Under the pieces are notes generated by a model. It had not been told where the DNA came from. It did not search any database and worked only from the letters and a program-made list of their open reading frames with translations. The position numbers and the translations under genes are program-made. Shown here in pieces: positions 21,001 to 28,131 of a DNA stretch of 64,000 bases. Origin of the DNA: Mya arenaria (taxonomy: Eukaryota > Mollusca > Bivalvia > Myida > Myidae). Position 1 is the stretch's first letter, and the number at the start of each line of letters is the position of its first letter. Location of the stretch: NCBI RefSeq assembly GCF_026914265.1, contig NC_069124.1:13599088-13663087 (forward strand). The letters run 5' to 3'.

Positions 21001-23472
21001 GCTAACAGACGTTTTAAAACTATTATCTAATATAGTACGTATTGCGTAAAATGATAAAGAATTTATATATTCATATTTAAAAAAGGTGATAATTCAGATC
21101 CTAATAATTATCGAGGCATTACATTAACTAGCTGTTTGCTGTGTTAATAAATGAAAGGCTGAAACGATGGGTTAAGGAAGCGGACTTACTCACCGATGCT
21201 CAATTCGGTTTTAAAAGCAATTATAGCACAATAGATGCAATTTTCTTGTTAAAGTCGTTCATTGACAAACAAATTAACTGGAAAATAAAAAGAAGCTATA
21301 TTGTTGTTACGTTGACCTACTTAAGTATTTTGATTCTATTTATAGAACTGGTTTATGGTATAAGCTATTGAAGTCTGGATTAGACGGTCGTCTATTTAAC
21401 GTAATTAAATTAATTTATTGTGAAGTGAGATTATGTGTAAAACATATGGGCTCGTTATCTGATTGTTATGATTGTGATATTGACCTTTTACAGGAAGAAA
21501 TCTTGTCACCGATTTTATTTTCAATGTTCGTTAATGATATAGAACTATACTTTAATGAAAATAACGATGCAGGTTTAGCATTAGACCAACTTTCAATTTA
21601 TTTGTTATTGTTTGCAGATGATGCTGTAATATTATCTGATACTGTTGAAAGTCTTCAAAGATCTTTAAATAATTTGCAATGCATTTTGTGAACAGTGGAA
21701 ACTAAAGATAAATGTTAATAAAACAAAAATAGTTATATATAAAAAGGGAGGTAATAACAATGAAAATGTAAATCTTTACTACTGTAATGAATTGATAGAA
21801 AAGGTTTTATCTTTCAATTATCTTGGTATTGTTTTGTCAAGCGGAGGATCATTTATGAACGCTACACAGCCATTAGCAGATAAAGGACTTAAGGCTATGG
21901 GAAATTTGTTTGGGATAACTAGGGGGAAAGAAATTCCTGTTAACATTATGTTGGGTTTATTCGACTCATTTGTGTCATCAATTTTGTGCTATTTTTGTGA
22001 AGTATTTGGCTTTTGTAGAGCTGAAAATATAGAAAGGGTTCATAGAAAATTTCTTAAAATACCGCTTGTTGTAAAAATAAGCTCTAGTTACTCTGCAATA
22101 TATGGTGAACTAGGACGGTACCATCTGTATGTTACTAGACATGTACGAATCGTAAAATATTTTCTTAAACTGTACAATTTAAAAGAGACAATTGCATTTT
22201 AAAACAATAAATTGCAAAGCCTTCGATACGATGCGGAAAATAACGCGAATTCAAACAAGTGGTGTTCAAATGTACGCACTACATTACAAAATGCAGGATT
22301 CAATTAAGTATGGTTTATATCCGGAGTCGATTAATATTGATTATTTTATTCCTATTTTTAGAAGATTATTAATCGACTCATTTATTGGGCATTGGAAAAA
22401 TGATATAAATTCATTAAGTTCACTAGTGTTATACAGAGAAATAAAATGTATTATTCATGTGTCATCGTATATAGATAAATTGTATAGCTATAGACTTAGA
22501 AATAGTATTGCTAGATTAAGATTGTTTTTTCATATGTTAAATGTTGAAAGAGGCAGATATGTTAATATTGAAAGAAATCAACGTAAATGTGTTTAATGTG
22601 TTCATAATGTTATTGAAGATGAATATCACTTTGTCTTGATTTGTCCGCAATATAATTACATAAGGAAAAATACATAACTAAATTGTATGCAAGATTATGC
22701 ATGTTTAAATTCATTCAATTATTAAACTCGGAAAATGCTGCATGTCTACGAAAACTAGCTTTGAATTGCAAACATGCTTTTAAGCTACGATAAAATGCTT
22801 TGAATAATAATGCTTAACTTTGTTGATTTTAACATGTCGAAATCATTGATAATTTATATATGTATATACGCCCAATGCACTCTCGCATTTATCAACTATT
22901 GGCATTGCCATGCCATGTGTTATGTGATTGTAATAACGATGAACTGTATATGTGCAAGTAAACAATAAATGATCTGTTCTGTTCTGTTCTATATACAGAA
23001 TATGCAATAATAGACGGTACATGTACGTCGTGTTATTACATAAAGTAAGATATATACGTACATGTACCGTCTATGATTGCATATTCTTTTTAATGAATAG
23101 AAAAATTAACACTTGAAAGAAAAGCCAAATACAAAGATGATCAACTGTAAGTTTAAGAAAAGCAGTGCTACTTGTTTCGACTAAGATTCTGGTCAATCGT
23201 TTGCCATTAACGCTATAAATTGCGTAAATGTTTTTATATTATCTCATAGTTGGTATATTATTATTTCCCCTGAACATCAGTGTGCTTTGAAAAGCAATAC
23301 ATGTAAGTCTATAGGCAATTTAGATTTGAGTATTGGGTAATATGATATTATTGTATGTTATCCAAACATGCAAACTATTGTGAATTAAACATAAGGAAAA
23401 CTTACGTGAAAAGAAATATCTGCTAAAATGCATAAACACATAAATAAATCCAACATGTCGGTAATCCCCCAT
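1..23472 (-). CDS. Receptor-type protein tyrosine phosphatase with fucolectin-like and EGF-like ectodomain (20 exons, 3' end outside window)
   Basis: A membrane receptor that removes phosphate from phosphotyrosine. Exons in transcript order: 23406-23472, 20783-20938, 20414-20665, 18380-18622, 17908-18123, 17562-17750, 17021-17164, 16521-16658, 16136-16267, 15893-16027, 7410-7539, 7123-7244, 6595-6788, 2848-2935, 2510-2583, 2270-2306, 995-1092, 712-840, 356-510, 1-57. All ectodomain exons are phase 1-1, and every junction keeps the frame. The domain order is signal peptide, EGF, two fucolectin/F5-8C-like domains, four EGF-like exons, transmembrane helix, juxtamembrane segment and PTP domain 1. 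Diagnostic PTP motifs seen are [24 protein letters not shown] and [10 protein letters not shown]. The catalytic Cys and the P-loop Arg are present, so the domain looks catalytically competent. A second PTP domain, if any, lies left of the window. One splice acceptor (exon 7) reads AA instead of AG. Multidomain PTPs of this kind are known in bivalves; the ligand is unknown. Confidence 0.93.
356..510 (-). CDS. RPTP exon 19: PTP WPD loop
   Basis: It encodes [19 protein letters not shown], then [20 protein letters not shown]. It carries the WPD loop with the general-acid Asp, but the typical WPDHGVP reads WPDKDVP. It ends inside the Ser codon after the catalytic Cys (HC-S). Confidence 0.96.
712..840 (-). 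CDS. RPTP exon 18: PTP KCxxYW block
   Basis: It encodes [18 protein letters not shown] then [19 protein letters not shown], matching the KC--YWP...YG---V...(I)RT block of receptor PTPs. The usual Pro after YW is Gly. Exactly 43 codons, phase 0-0. Confidence 0.94.
995..1092 (-). CDS. RPTP exon 17: PTP DFWxMIWE motif
   Basis: It encodes [18 protein letters not shown] and then [15 protein letters not shown], a near-consensus match to the PTP core. The donor is GTTTGT, weaker than its neighbours, but the phase is right. Confidence 0.95.
1309..1457. mobile_element. Foldback/MITE in an RPTP intron
   Basis: The two ends (about 1309-1362 and 1410-1457) are imperfect inverted repeats sharing GTAAGATNGGTTCAT and GACCC on opposite strands, around a short centre. 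The structure and size fit a MITE. There is no coding capacity. Confidence 0.75.
1458..2260. other. Intron sequence between RPTP exons 16 and 17
   Basis: No gene seen. A short phrase (AATTTCTAGCATG with a following GGATCTA..TATCTGA) occurs twice about 55 bp apart at 1851-1945. Two GC-richer patches with GGCGTTGGCG and CGGCGC occur at about 2068-2095 and 2208-2232. Confidence 0.5.
2270..2306 (-). CDS. RPTP exon 16: 37-bp exon, PTP YIASQGP motif
   Basis: A very short exon encoding [13 protein letters not shown]. It supplies the family motif YIA-QGP, completed by exon 17. Acceptor TTAAG, donor GTATGT. Phase 0 start, phase 1 end, consistent on both sides. Confidence 0.93.
2510..2583 (-). CDS. 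RPTP exon 15: PTP domain, DHSRV and YINA
   Basis: It encodes [20 protein letters not shown] followed by ACHIQ. This corresponds to the family's D-SRV-L...DYINA(S/N) block. The usual small/polar residue after YINA is Cys here. Acceptor TTACAG, donor GTAAGA. Confidence 0.94.
2848..2935 (-). CDS. RPTP exon 14: PTP domain KNRY motif
   Basis: It encodes [20 protein letters not shown] followed by [13 protein letters not shown] is the phosphotyrosine-recognition loop motif conserved in classical PTPs. It has a strong TTTTTCAG acceptor and a GTAAGT donor. Phase 0 start, phase 1 end. Confidence 0.95.
3180..3680. repeat. Low-complexity TTCG/CTTTCG-rich stretches
   Basis: Two blocks (about 3180-3345 and 3550-3665) are dominated by variants of CTTCG, CTTTCG and GCTCCTTCG on the plus strand, with GAAGGCGGAGAA-like segments beside them. 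This gives spurious basic open frames on the minus strand. I read it as simple-sequence DNA in intron 13. Confidence 0.6.
3681..4329. other. Intron sequence, nothing recognised
   Basis: AT-rich intron 13 sequence. I see no conserved reading frame, RNA gene or clear repeat here. Confidence 0.5.
4330..5110 (+). mobile_element. LINE remnant (C-terminal part of an L1/Tx1-like ORF2)
   Basis: Broken plus-strand frames resemble the end of a LINE ORF2. The first part reads [20 protein letters not shown], a motif typical of L1-type elements. The second reads [16 protein letters not shown] followed by a His/Cys-containing zf-RVT-like segment (C..C...H...C...W) at 4884-5100. Stops and frameshifts separate the parts, so it is a dead fragment in an RPTP intron. 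Confidence 0.65.
5115..5263. mobile_element. Foldback/MITE with long terminal inverted repeats
   Basis: The ends are inverted copies beginning ATTTGTTTATTTCAGTGTAA. The match extends about 45-65 bp on each side (5115-5180 against 5195-5263), leaving almost no loop. A classic short foldback element of 149 bp. It directly follows the LINE remnant. Confidence 0.85.
5340..5935 (-). repeat. Dispersed repeat family 1, copy 1
   Basis: On the minus strand this segment matches 63330-63990 closely over most of its length, and the middle part matches 44440-44940. Shared landmarks are TACCCCACCCAC, TTTGTCAACAAACTAGCGTGG, TTCAAGCGAAACAGACTGG, GGCGTAGTAATTTG and TTGACAGCTATAATTTTG. No coding frame is conserved. 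Type unknown; probably a non-autonomous element. Confidence 0.8.
5958..6580. repeat. 28-bp minisatellite beside an RPTP splice donor
   Basis: About 22 head-to-tail copies of a 28-bp unit with consensus GCGTTCAATTATGAGCAGTA followed by CATATATA. Variation is mainly C/T in GTT(C/T), A/G in GA(A/G)CAG and C/T in the tail. The array ends about 14 bp from the donor of RPTP exon 13 (6594). Confidence 0.95.
6595..6788 (-). CDS. RPTP exon 13: end of juxtamembrane, start of PTP domain
   Basis: It encodes [17 protein letters not shown] and then [14 protein letters not shown]...FFERTFQ, matching the helical lead-in of receptor PTP catalytic domains (I-V-x-L-x-Y...F-x-EF). The donor GTAAAG at 6594 lies only about 15 bp from a 28-bp minisatellite array. 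Confidence 0.88.
7123..7244 (-). CDS. RPTP exon 12: juxtamembrane segment
   Basis: It encodes a hydrophilic, probably unstructured stretch ([28 protein letters not shown]). It is phased to the exons on either side. No domain is recognised. YIN could be a tyrosine-phosphorylation site, but that is inference. Confidence 0.8.
7410..7539 (-). CDS. RPTP exon 11: transmembrane helix
   Basis: It starts [10 protein letters not shown], then a hydrophobic run ([20 protein letters not shown]) followed by a basic stop-transfer stretch ([10 protein letters not shown]). This is a single-pass type I membrane segment. The donor GTACAA at 7409 joins the next exon at 7244 in frame. Confidence 0.88.
7540..8800. 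other. Intron 10 of RPTP, 5'-distal part: nothing recognised
   Basis: AT-rich intron sequence. I see no conserved frame or RNA gene between the transmembrane exon and the SINE at 8808. Confidence 0.5.
8808..8884 (-). mobile_element. tRNA-derived SINE head
   Basis: Read on the minus strand, GCCCGTTTAACTCAGTTGGC begins a tRNA-like sequence: box A-like TAACTCAGTTGG, an AGAGCGCCG stretch, and a degenerate box B (GTGAGTCTGAGCC) before CCACATCAGGCA. The box B is too diverged for an active tRNA, so this is a SINE or tRNA pseudogene. Confidence 0.75.
8950..11655. other. Intron 10 of RPTP: short repeated GC-rich motif only
   Basis: Mostly featureless AT-rich DNA. A phrase GGAGGGGTTTCCCCTC preceded by GGTTC(T/G)G occurs at about 9090-9122 and again at about 9460-9485. 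It is a near-palindrome typical of a transposable-element end, but the element limits are not clear. GTGGTTACATTTGACTGGTG at about 10233 resembles the end of the GC-rich block at 12470-12780. Confidence 0.45.
11660..12405. repeat. Tandem array of a ~146-bp unit
   Basis: Five head-to-tail copies are marked by GAGCATAACTTGAAAACTAC and TGGATGGAATT at about 11667, 11811, 11957, 12105 and 12286. Each continues with GAGAGGAAGTGCAGTGTA and TTACAGAGTTATTGCCCTTT. The fourth copy carries an extra internal duplication near 12165-12210 of the GAGGAAGTGCAATGTATAG segment. Non-coding, within an RPTP intron. Confidence 0.92.
12470..12780. repeat. GC-rich repeat-like block
   Basis: This ~300-bp stretch is far more GC-rich than its surroundings. 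It carries overlapping open frames on both strands (116 and 83 codons), which GC-rich DNA produces by chance. The GGGGGGGGGTTAAAATTGAC and TGGTGCATAA end resembles a copy near 10233. I read it as part of a transposable element rather than a gene. Confidence 0.45.
12890..13900. other. Decayed coding-like fragments of unknown origin
   Basis: At about 12905-12963, plus strand, a spliced-looking frame reads [20 protein letters not shown] before a stop. At 13235-13399, minus strand, a frame reads [20 protein letters not shown]. Neither belongs to RPTP and I cannot name either family. They look like remnants of a mobile element or pseudogene in the intron. Confidence 0.35.
13520..13625 (+). ncRNA. 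Possible hammerhead-like ribozyme core
   Basis: The sequence CTGATGAAGGCCGAATGGCA, then GAAACGTTG (13587-13615), has the hammerhead core order CUGAUGA - short stem (GGCC/GGC with a GAAU loop) - GAAA. The CGTTG after GAAA can pair with CAACG upstream (about 13530), which is followed by TT as in a cleavage site. Stem I pairing is poor, so this could be chance or a degraded copy from a Penelope-like element. Confidence 0.3.
14312..14748. other. Intron sequence, nothing recognised
   Basis: AT-rich sequence without a supported feature. Confidence 0.4.
14750..15306. repeat. Repeat element with internal ~163-bp tandem units
   Basis: A phrase GCGTACCACCTCAAATATTT recurs at about 14812, 14976 and 15140. 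It is followed by CATTGACAT, then CACCATNATGCCCCCAACC and CACAGGAGGAGGT(C/A)ACT, then CATTTTGACAAAATTATGCC. The block is bounded by GAGAGCTATCC...GTGTCAGCGTCAGC on the left and AAAGCGGCGGAATAGTCCAG...GTGACAGCTCTTG on the right. These look like element ends. Confidence 0.75.
15307..15892. other. Intron sequence, nothing recognised
   Basis: AT-rich sequence adjoining RPTP exon 10. No feature supported. Confidence 0.45.
15893..16027 (-). CDS. RPTP exon 10: membrane-proximal EGF-like module
   Basis: It encodes [18 protein letters not shown], then CDKKEGSC and [11 protein letters not shown], a canonical MEGF-type EGF repeat. Phase 1-1. It joins in frame to the transmembrane exon at 7539 across an 8.35-kb intron. 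Confidence 0.92.
16136..16267 (-). CDS. RPTP exon 9: EGF-like module
   Basis: It encodes [19 protein letters not shown], then a Cys-rich stretch ending [10 protein letters not shown]. This is a typical MEGF EGF repeat with a GYTG turn. Phase 1-1; acceptor CTGTAG, donor GTACGA. Confidence 0.92.
16521..16658 (-). CDS. RPTP exon 8: EGF-like module
   Basis: Cys-rich module with [20 protein letters not shown] and [11 protein letters not shown], in MEGF-type EGF spacing. The acceptor is AACAG and the donor GTGAGT. Phase 1-1 allows whole-module skipping without a frameshift. Confidence 0.88.
17021..17164 (-). CDS. RPTP exon 7: EGF-like exon with non-AG acceptor
   Basis: It encodes an atypical Cys-rich module: [38 protein letters not shown]. 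Modules of this type often follow fucolectin domains in bivalve proteins. The phase-consistent start is at 17164 (144 bp, phase 1-1 like its neighbours), but the two bases before it read AA rather than AG. The nearest AG (17188-17187) would put the exon in the wrong phase. Either the site is mutated, or there is a sequence error, or splicing differs. Confidence 0.75.
17562..17750 (-). CDS. RPTP exon 6: second half of fucolectin-like domain 2
   Basis: It encodes [30 protein letters not shown] and a terminal VCEIQVFA, the usual closing strand of the fold (CEV-V-). It follows exon 5 in frame. The donor is GTAAGT. Ligand-binding residues cannot be judged from the sequence alone. Confidence 0.9.
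17908..18123 (-). CDS. RPTP exon 5: first half of fucolectin-like domain 2
   Basis: It encodes [19 protein letters not shown], then GAVDGNT, a Cys, and [18 protein letters not shown]. This is the classical N-AxGK...AVDGN...W-x-VDL signature of fucolectin/F5-8C domains. Phase 1 at both ends; acceptor TTTAG, donor GTACGT. Confidence 0.92.
18380..18622 (-). CDS. RPTP exon 4: second half of fucolectin-like domain 1
   Basis: It encodes the GFKIYIEN strand, a long variable stretch with two Cys, and the terminal [19 protein letters not shown] strand. These correspond to the second half of a fucolectin/F5-8C-like beta-sandwich. Phase 1 at both ends. The domain ends CDIKISAG and leads straight into domain 2. 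Confidence 0.87.
18623..20413. other. RPTP intron 3, nothing recognised
   Basis: This intron splits the first fucolectin-like domain. I found no exon-like frame, SINE or array in it. Confidence 0.5.
20414..20665 (-). CDS. RPTP exon 3: first half of fucolectin-like domain 1
   Basis: It begins YDIALDF and contains [16 protein letters not shown] and PYWSIYF. These match the conserved A-x-DGN...C...PYW core of fucolectin/F5-8C-type carbohydrate-binding folds. The donor is GTATGT at 20413. Spliced to exon 4 it gives [19 protein letters not shown], which restores the next conserved strand. Confidence 0.85.
20783..20938 (-). CDS. RPTP exon 2: N-terminal EGF-like domain
   Basis: The exon encodes a Cys-rich unit with spacing typical of MEGF/laminin-type EGF modules: a [10 protein letters not shown] start, then [11 protein letters not shown], and an ending of HWFGPGCQY. 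It has a TTTCAG acceptor and a GTAAGA donor, and phase 1 at both ends. WFGPGCQY followed directly by the fucolectin-like domain is an arrangement common in bivalve EGF/fucolectin proteins. Confidence 0.88.
21070..22985 (+). mobile_element. LINE (non-LTR retrotransposon) RT and 3' end, truncated and broken, in RPTP intron 1
   Basis: Plus-strand frames read [26 protein letters not shown], a degraded QGE(x)[14 protein letters not shown] block and [17 protein letters not shown] is the RT catalytic box. They continue with [33 protein letters not shown] and a C-terminal part with [16 protein letters not shown]. Frameshifts and stops interrupt it, and the 5' endonuclease part is missing. The 3' end has AATAAATGAT and a (CTGTT)n tail at 22970-22990, a usual LINE tail form. 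Clade not certain. Confidence 0.9.
22997..23087. repeat. Near-perfect 32-bp inverted repeat (hairpin) at the LINE 3' end
   Basis: 22997-23028 and 23056-23087 are inverted copies (32 bp with one mismatch) containing GACGGTACATGTACGT, separated by 27 bp. The inner part ACGTACATGTACCGT is itself close to palindromic. It starts about 5 bp after the LINE's pentamer tail. Confidence 0.92.
23406..23472 (-). CDS. RPTP exon 1: start codon and signal peptide
   Basis: The ATG at 23472 opens 22 codons with a hydrophobic core ([14 protein letters not shown]), then a consensus GTAAGT donor. The split codon joins in frame to exon 2 at 20938 as ...[12 protein letters not shown], giving a normal signal peptide followed by a Cys-rich domain. 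The intron between them contains a LINE. No other nearby candidate had the correct phase. The exon is short, so the assignment rests on phase, hydrophobicity and donor quality. Confidence 0.7.
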
Positions 23473-23552
23473 GGTGAACGAATGTGACAATTTGAAATAA
23501 GGAAGTTGATATATAATTGCATCTTCGTCTAACAAACGTAGTTATTAAATGA

Positions 23553-23561
23553 AATATAAAG
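23553..23561 (-). promoter_or_regulatory. TATA-like box upstream of RPTP exon 1
   Basis: Read on the minus strand, the sequence TTTATATTT lies about 80 bases upstream of the proposed start codon at 23472. Its position fits a TATA box, but the surrounding DNA is very AT-rich, so a chance match is quite possible. Confidence 0.25.
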
Positions 23562-23599
23562 CCAGCAACTGTCGCTCTGCGGCAACAATAAAACCATTA

Positions 23600-24648
23600 A
23601 AACACTTCAAAATACCGCCATTGAAACACGGTTAAATTTAAAAAATAGAGGAAAGGGGAATATTTGAATTAAGTTTAACAAGTGGTTCCTTATTCTGTGC
23701 TGGTTAAACATTAAACGCGTTTGTAAGTTTAGTAAGTACCTAAATCGATTTTGCACATGGTATAAAGCTGCCGATAATAATTGTCAATGAATACAAACGA
23801 CATATGCATTATTCCTTATCAGACTTAAAATATGTATACGAAACATTATACTTCAGCATATTTCTGTGAGCATATAATTTTGAAAGATGAATGTCACACT
23901 TCTAAAGATTTGTTAATTGAATTTCTTTATCATTTTAATTATTTGCTCAAGGTTTTTGATATATAAATAAATTACTAACTAAATGCATATACTCTGCAAT
24001 TAATAATAATGTGAAAGTTGGGTTTGAGCATTATTGACGGCAGTTTGGGATAGGTCTCAATATTGTACCATGGAGGATCACGTGATCAAAATGGACAAGC
24101 CAAATTGTAATTGTAAAATAAAACTATAAAATTTGTTTGATAAGAAAACACCTTTACAAACAAACAGTTGTATAAACTGATTAAAGAAAAAGGAAACATT
24201 AAGACACAAAAAATGCATGTCTTATACCGTTATCACAAATCTTTGGGCACATTAAATTTGGTACTTAATAACTCGCACCCAAACTCTTAGGCTACGCTTT
24301 TTTACAGCTTGGTTTACAAACTTTAAGACCCGATTCATCAAAGCTCAGAGAAACGTTTCGGAGGATGTTTTGCTTATTCGAGTTAATCTGATTTTTAATA
24401 AATTGGTAAACTTGAAAAGTGAAGGACACTCCTACGTACAGGGTACAGAAGGTAGAAAAATCAGCTATATGCTTATCAAAAAAATGCTCAAAATGAGCCA
24501 ATATCTGAACACTGTGCGCAAGAGTGAGGACAAAACATTATATATTAACAGTATCAATAATAAAACGTAGGAACTGTACGTAACCCAACAAGTACATAGG
24601 CTCACACGATAACCCGTCAGCCAATCAAATCGCAGGAATTTCAGTAAA
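23600..24648. other. Upstream region of RPTP, nothing recognised
   Basis: AT-rich sequence. No conserved frame seen. Open frames at 24292-24570 on both strands show no family features. Confidence 0.45.
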
Positions 24649-24649
24649 G

Positions 24650-24982
24650 ATACCATTCGGAGCTCCTCGGCCATTTTTATCGAAAACAACCTCGGATGTA
24701 TGCCGGTACATCAGTTGAAGTCGTTCGTAAATATTTGAATTATATCATTAATTAAATGTAGTGTTTTAGAGTTGTTTTTATTGATCTAAGTTTAAATTGA
24801 TTGCCAGTGACATGTTTTATTGCAAACATAATTAAGATTCCCAAGAGTTAAGTCAAAACGTTTAACTCCTTAATAAAATTACAACGCGATCTTAAACGTA
24901 TCTCTTTTTGAGTATGTTAACTGTCCAAATACATACGAGGTTGTTTTCGATATGGGCCGAAGAGTTCCGAATGAAAAGATAC
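24650..24982. mobile_element. Foldback/MITE-like element
   Basis: The ends (24650-24718 and 24914-24982) are inverted copies about 68 bp long, with several mismatches. They share ATTCGGA(G/A)CTC, CGGCC, TATCGAAAACAACCTCG and ATGTAT. The centre (~195 bp) is non-coding. Confidence 0.75.
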
Positions 24983-25879
24983 TTCAGGGTGTTGTGCTAA
25001 AACCCGTTACCTTGTAGTGATATTGGGAAAAGCCCGTATCACAGTTTATGGTGCATTTGATACAAATCACTGGAGCTCAAACCAACATTTTTGATCGCTA
25101 AGATTACCGATAAAAATCGTTTCTACAAAGGAAAATAATTAAAAGTTTGTCAAAGAGAAAAAAATATTAGGTCAATCGATGATTCCGACACATATGGTAA
25201 GCTTTCAAAAAAGTATTATTTCATAGATATTTGAAGGTACCGTGATATTAACAAGTTACTTTAAAACGCCACAAAAGTAGTTTGTTTCGTCTGTGGAGAC
25301 ATACGAGGGACATTCATTAAGTAACCTATTATTATGATTTTCGTCTGCTGTGAATATTTAGGTTAGCGACATGTTTCAATGTTAACACAAGCTTAAGCAA
25401 ATTCCAACTTCATTATTTGGAGGATTCTGTAGTATTCTTCTATATTCATTCGAAGACGATGGCTACTGAAGTAAAATATAAATTGTTTGTAGACATTAAA
25501 TATACGGATAAAAAGAATGTTTAAAACATCAACCAACAGTACTCTTAAAGACTGTTTTAAACATGAATCAACAGTACTCTTAAACAAACTTATTAAACTA
25601 TTTGGGAAGATTTTTTTACAACTAGGAAAATATTCAGTTACTTACTTCTTTCGCTTACCAACATGGTAAATCTAACACATAAACATATACTTTACAAAAT
25701 AATGACACGCATGTATAGACAGTACAGACATGACAAACTGATGTAGCGCCATTGGCGTATACAAAAGTTTGTTCAATACTCAGTAATGTATCCACGCAGC
25801 TTTTTAAAACAATAAAAAACGCCCTCGTTTAATCTTTTTTAATTAAACAGTTAGTATTAGTATTATCACCTTTATAAGT
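24983..25879. other. Intergenic, nothing recognised
   Basis: No supported gene or repeat. A 22-bp phrase around CAACAGTACTCTTAAA occurs twice at about 25534-25580. Confidence 0.4.
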
Positions 25880-26240
25880 TTATTATTATTTGTTTTATTA
25901 TTAAGTTTACCTAAGTTAATGCATACTTTGATAAGATGTACCTTGTACGTGTTTACTTTATTCTGAATTGCTTGGATAAGAGTGAGGTTGTGCTCGCAAA
26001 CTGGTTTAACCCCAGTAAATATTTCTGACTGTTCCAAGGCGGTGCCTAGCACTCCTTGATAAACACACCTAGTTTATATAGTATATATGCACTGTGTTGT
26101 TTGTGGAATTTTGTGCTGTTGTTTGTTTTGTTTTGTTTTTTGGTTCTATGTCTTTGGTGTTTACCTTGTGCCACTAAACGGGGTTTATGTTTGAAATTTT
26201 GGCTTCTGAGCTTGTTTCTGTAGTTTTTCATATAAATATT
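25880..26240 (+). repeat. Dispersed repeat family 2, copy 1 (most complete)
   Basis: Landmarks are AAGTTAATGCATACTTTGAT, AAGAGTGAGG, CCCAGTAAAT, GTTCCAAGGCGGT, GGTTCTATGTCTTTGGTGTT, TACCTTGTGCCACTAAACGG and GAGCTTGTTTCTGTAGTTTT. Parts recur at 33215-33390 (same strand) and at 38935-39090 and 48515-48725 (opposite strand). Non-coding; possibly the tail of a larger element. Confidence 0.85.
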
Positions 26241-26689
26241 AAAATCATTTTCCTCATTATTGAATAATTTTCAAATGCTACCGATAAACTTACATTATAC
26301 TATTGACATAAATATTAAATTGTATTACTTACCTAAAATCTCAAAAAATATTAAGCATAATAAATCATCAATTTAACAAACACCGTATGAGAGTCAAGAT
26401 CCCTCCAATTTGGTATCAACATTTCGAGCTTGGCACTCATTTATGGTGACAAAAGGTTACGCCAAATCGCCAGCTGATCTGTAAGGAAAGAATAAACGTT
26501 GATATTAAAGTACATTTTAACATTTAGGAAAAACGCTGTTCATTTATTATAAGTTAAACATTTGTGCTTGATGTCAGTAAGATATTCTGTAAAGGTATCA
26601 TATAAGTTATATAATTAAAGTCTATACTTATATATAAGTCAATGCTTATTAATCCTGAATAAAGTTTCAAATCATTTTTCTATGCCATT

Positions 26690-26954
26690 GATGACTGTTT
26701 TAATAACCAATTATTAGAGAGTGAAATGAATACTTTGTTAGTAGAATTAAACATACTATTTAGAGGTCCGGATAGAATTGTTAATAAATTATTGTTTTAT
26801 AGTAAGAATATATTCACTTTAGTATGAACAAATGCTTTTAATAAAATATATAGAAGGCTATTGCCCTTAATCTCGGGGAGAATGCCATATAGTGCCTATG
26901 TACAACAAAGGAAGTGTTAATGAAGTTAGTAATTTAAGAAGAGTAACCTAATTC
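26690..26954 (+). mobile_element. LINE remnant, left part (interrupted by the 26955-32500 element)
   Basis: Plus-strand pieces resemble the region before the RT core of a LINE, ending NKGSVNEVSNLRRVT-like (degraded in 26895-26950). The sequence resumes at 32507 in frame after removal of the inserted element and one copy of TAATTC. Confidence 0.75.
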
Positions 26955-27080
26955 TATGGAAGGGTATTTAAGTAAAAAATCAATTCATGTACATGCATTA
27001 TTCTTGTATGTAAATTACATTAATATTATGGTAAATTTATATTCTATCATGACTGCTAACATGTGTATTCATACTAGTGA
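26955..27080 (+). repeat. Left terminal inverted repeat of the 5.5-kb element
   Basis: Inverted match to 32376-32500. Just inside it, ATGTGTATTCATACTAGTGA is repeated twice in tandem (about 27061-27102). Confidence 0.9.
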
Positions 27081-28069
27081 CATGTGTATTCATACTAGTG
27101 ACAACTGCATAGTCTCAAATGGTAAATCGACATTCTATTATTATTACCAAGATGTTTATGCATGCTATTGCGTGTAAATAATAACCGTCTTATTCGTGCA
27201 TGTAATTGAGCGAGTTCATTGTGTTGCTTCATTACTTCTGCATGCAGCATAATCAAACTTTCCTTCAACATGTAGATTCTAATGTTAAAATTGCACTTTT
27301 ACCTTATATCAATTAGAAATAACACAAATTCAATGTTCTGATTTTTGCAATATAAGCACACTCATAACGCACAAAGCATTGTGCATTGTGTTATTCGAGA
27401 TATGGAAGGGAACCAGTAATAAAAAAAACAAAATTCTAGCGCAAATTGCTATAAACGGGAGGTCACTCTGTCAAGCATCTTCATAACTTCGAGATTTTCC
27501 GTGACGAGACGGTGCATGGATAAACATTACCCGATTCCTACAGCCCCAGATAATACGATGAACAACGACGATAACAAAACAACACATATTATATACACGT
27601 CGTATGAGGTAAATATCAATAAACATACATTGTACATTGAAAAATTACATTAAACAAGCCGCAACATTCCTACGTCTTAATCAGGAGTATATATTTGTCC
27701 AAATAGAAGTTTATATTTGTCGACCGCAAGCATGCAATTCGGATACGTCAATCCGGATACATTGGACTTGCAACTTGTGAGAAAGTTTTAATGTTTTACT
27801 TGCAACTTGTGCGAAAGTTTTAATGTTTTACAAATTGGGTTGTACACGTTAAATGACTCATCGCAAACTGGAACAATGACTATTTATCTCACAGTTTCTA
27901 TATAAATTTAAAAATCTGAAGAAGCAAAATCGTTCTACAGTGTTCAAGGGAAATCGACATTGTCTGGTCAGTGCAAATCTTATAATCAATTTTAGTTTTG
28001 CACTAACCGATCGGTATAAAGTTTTGTTTAGACGTAAATTGTACTTTTATGGAGATATACCTAGTGTAG

Positions 28070-28115
28070 GACAATGATTTGAACCCACGTCTAACTTGCA
28101 AGACTGGCCCCCCTT
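28070..28115 (-). mobile_element. tRNA-like SINE fragment
   Basis: On the minus strand, ACGTGGGTTCAAATCATTGT resembles a tRNA T-arm/box B (GGTTCAAATC). The box A side is not clear. It faces away from a second tRNA-like module at 28764. Confidence 0.5.
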
Positions 28116-28131
28116 ACCTAATCTGAGCCTA

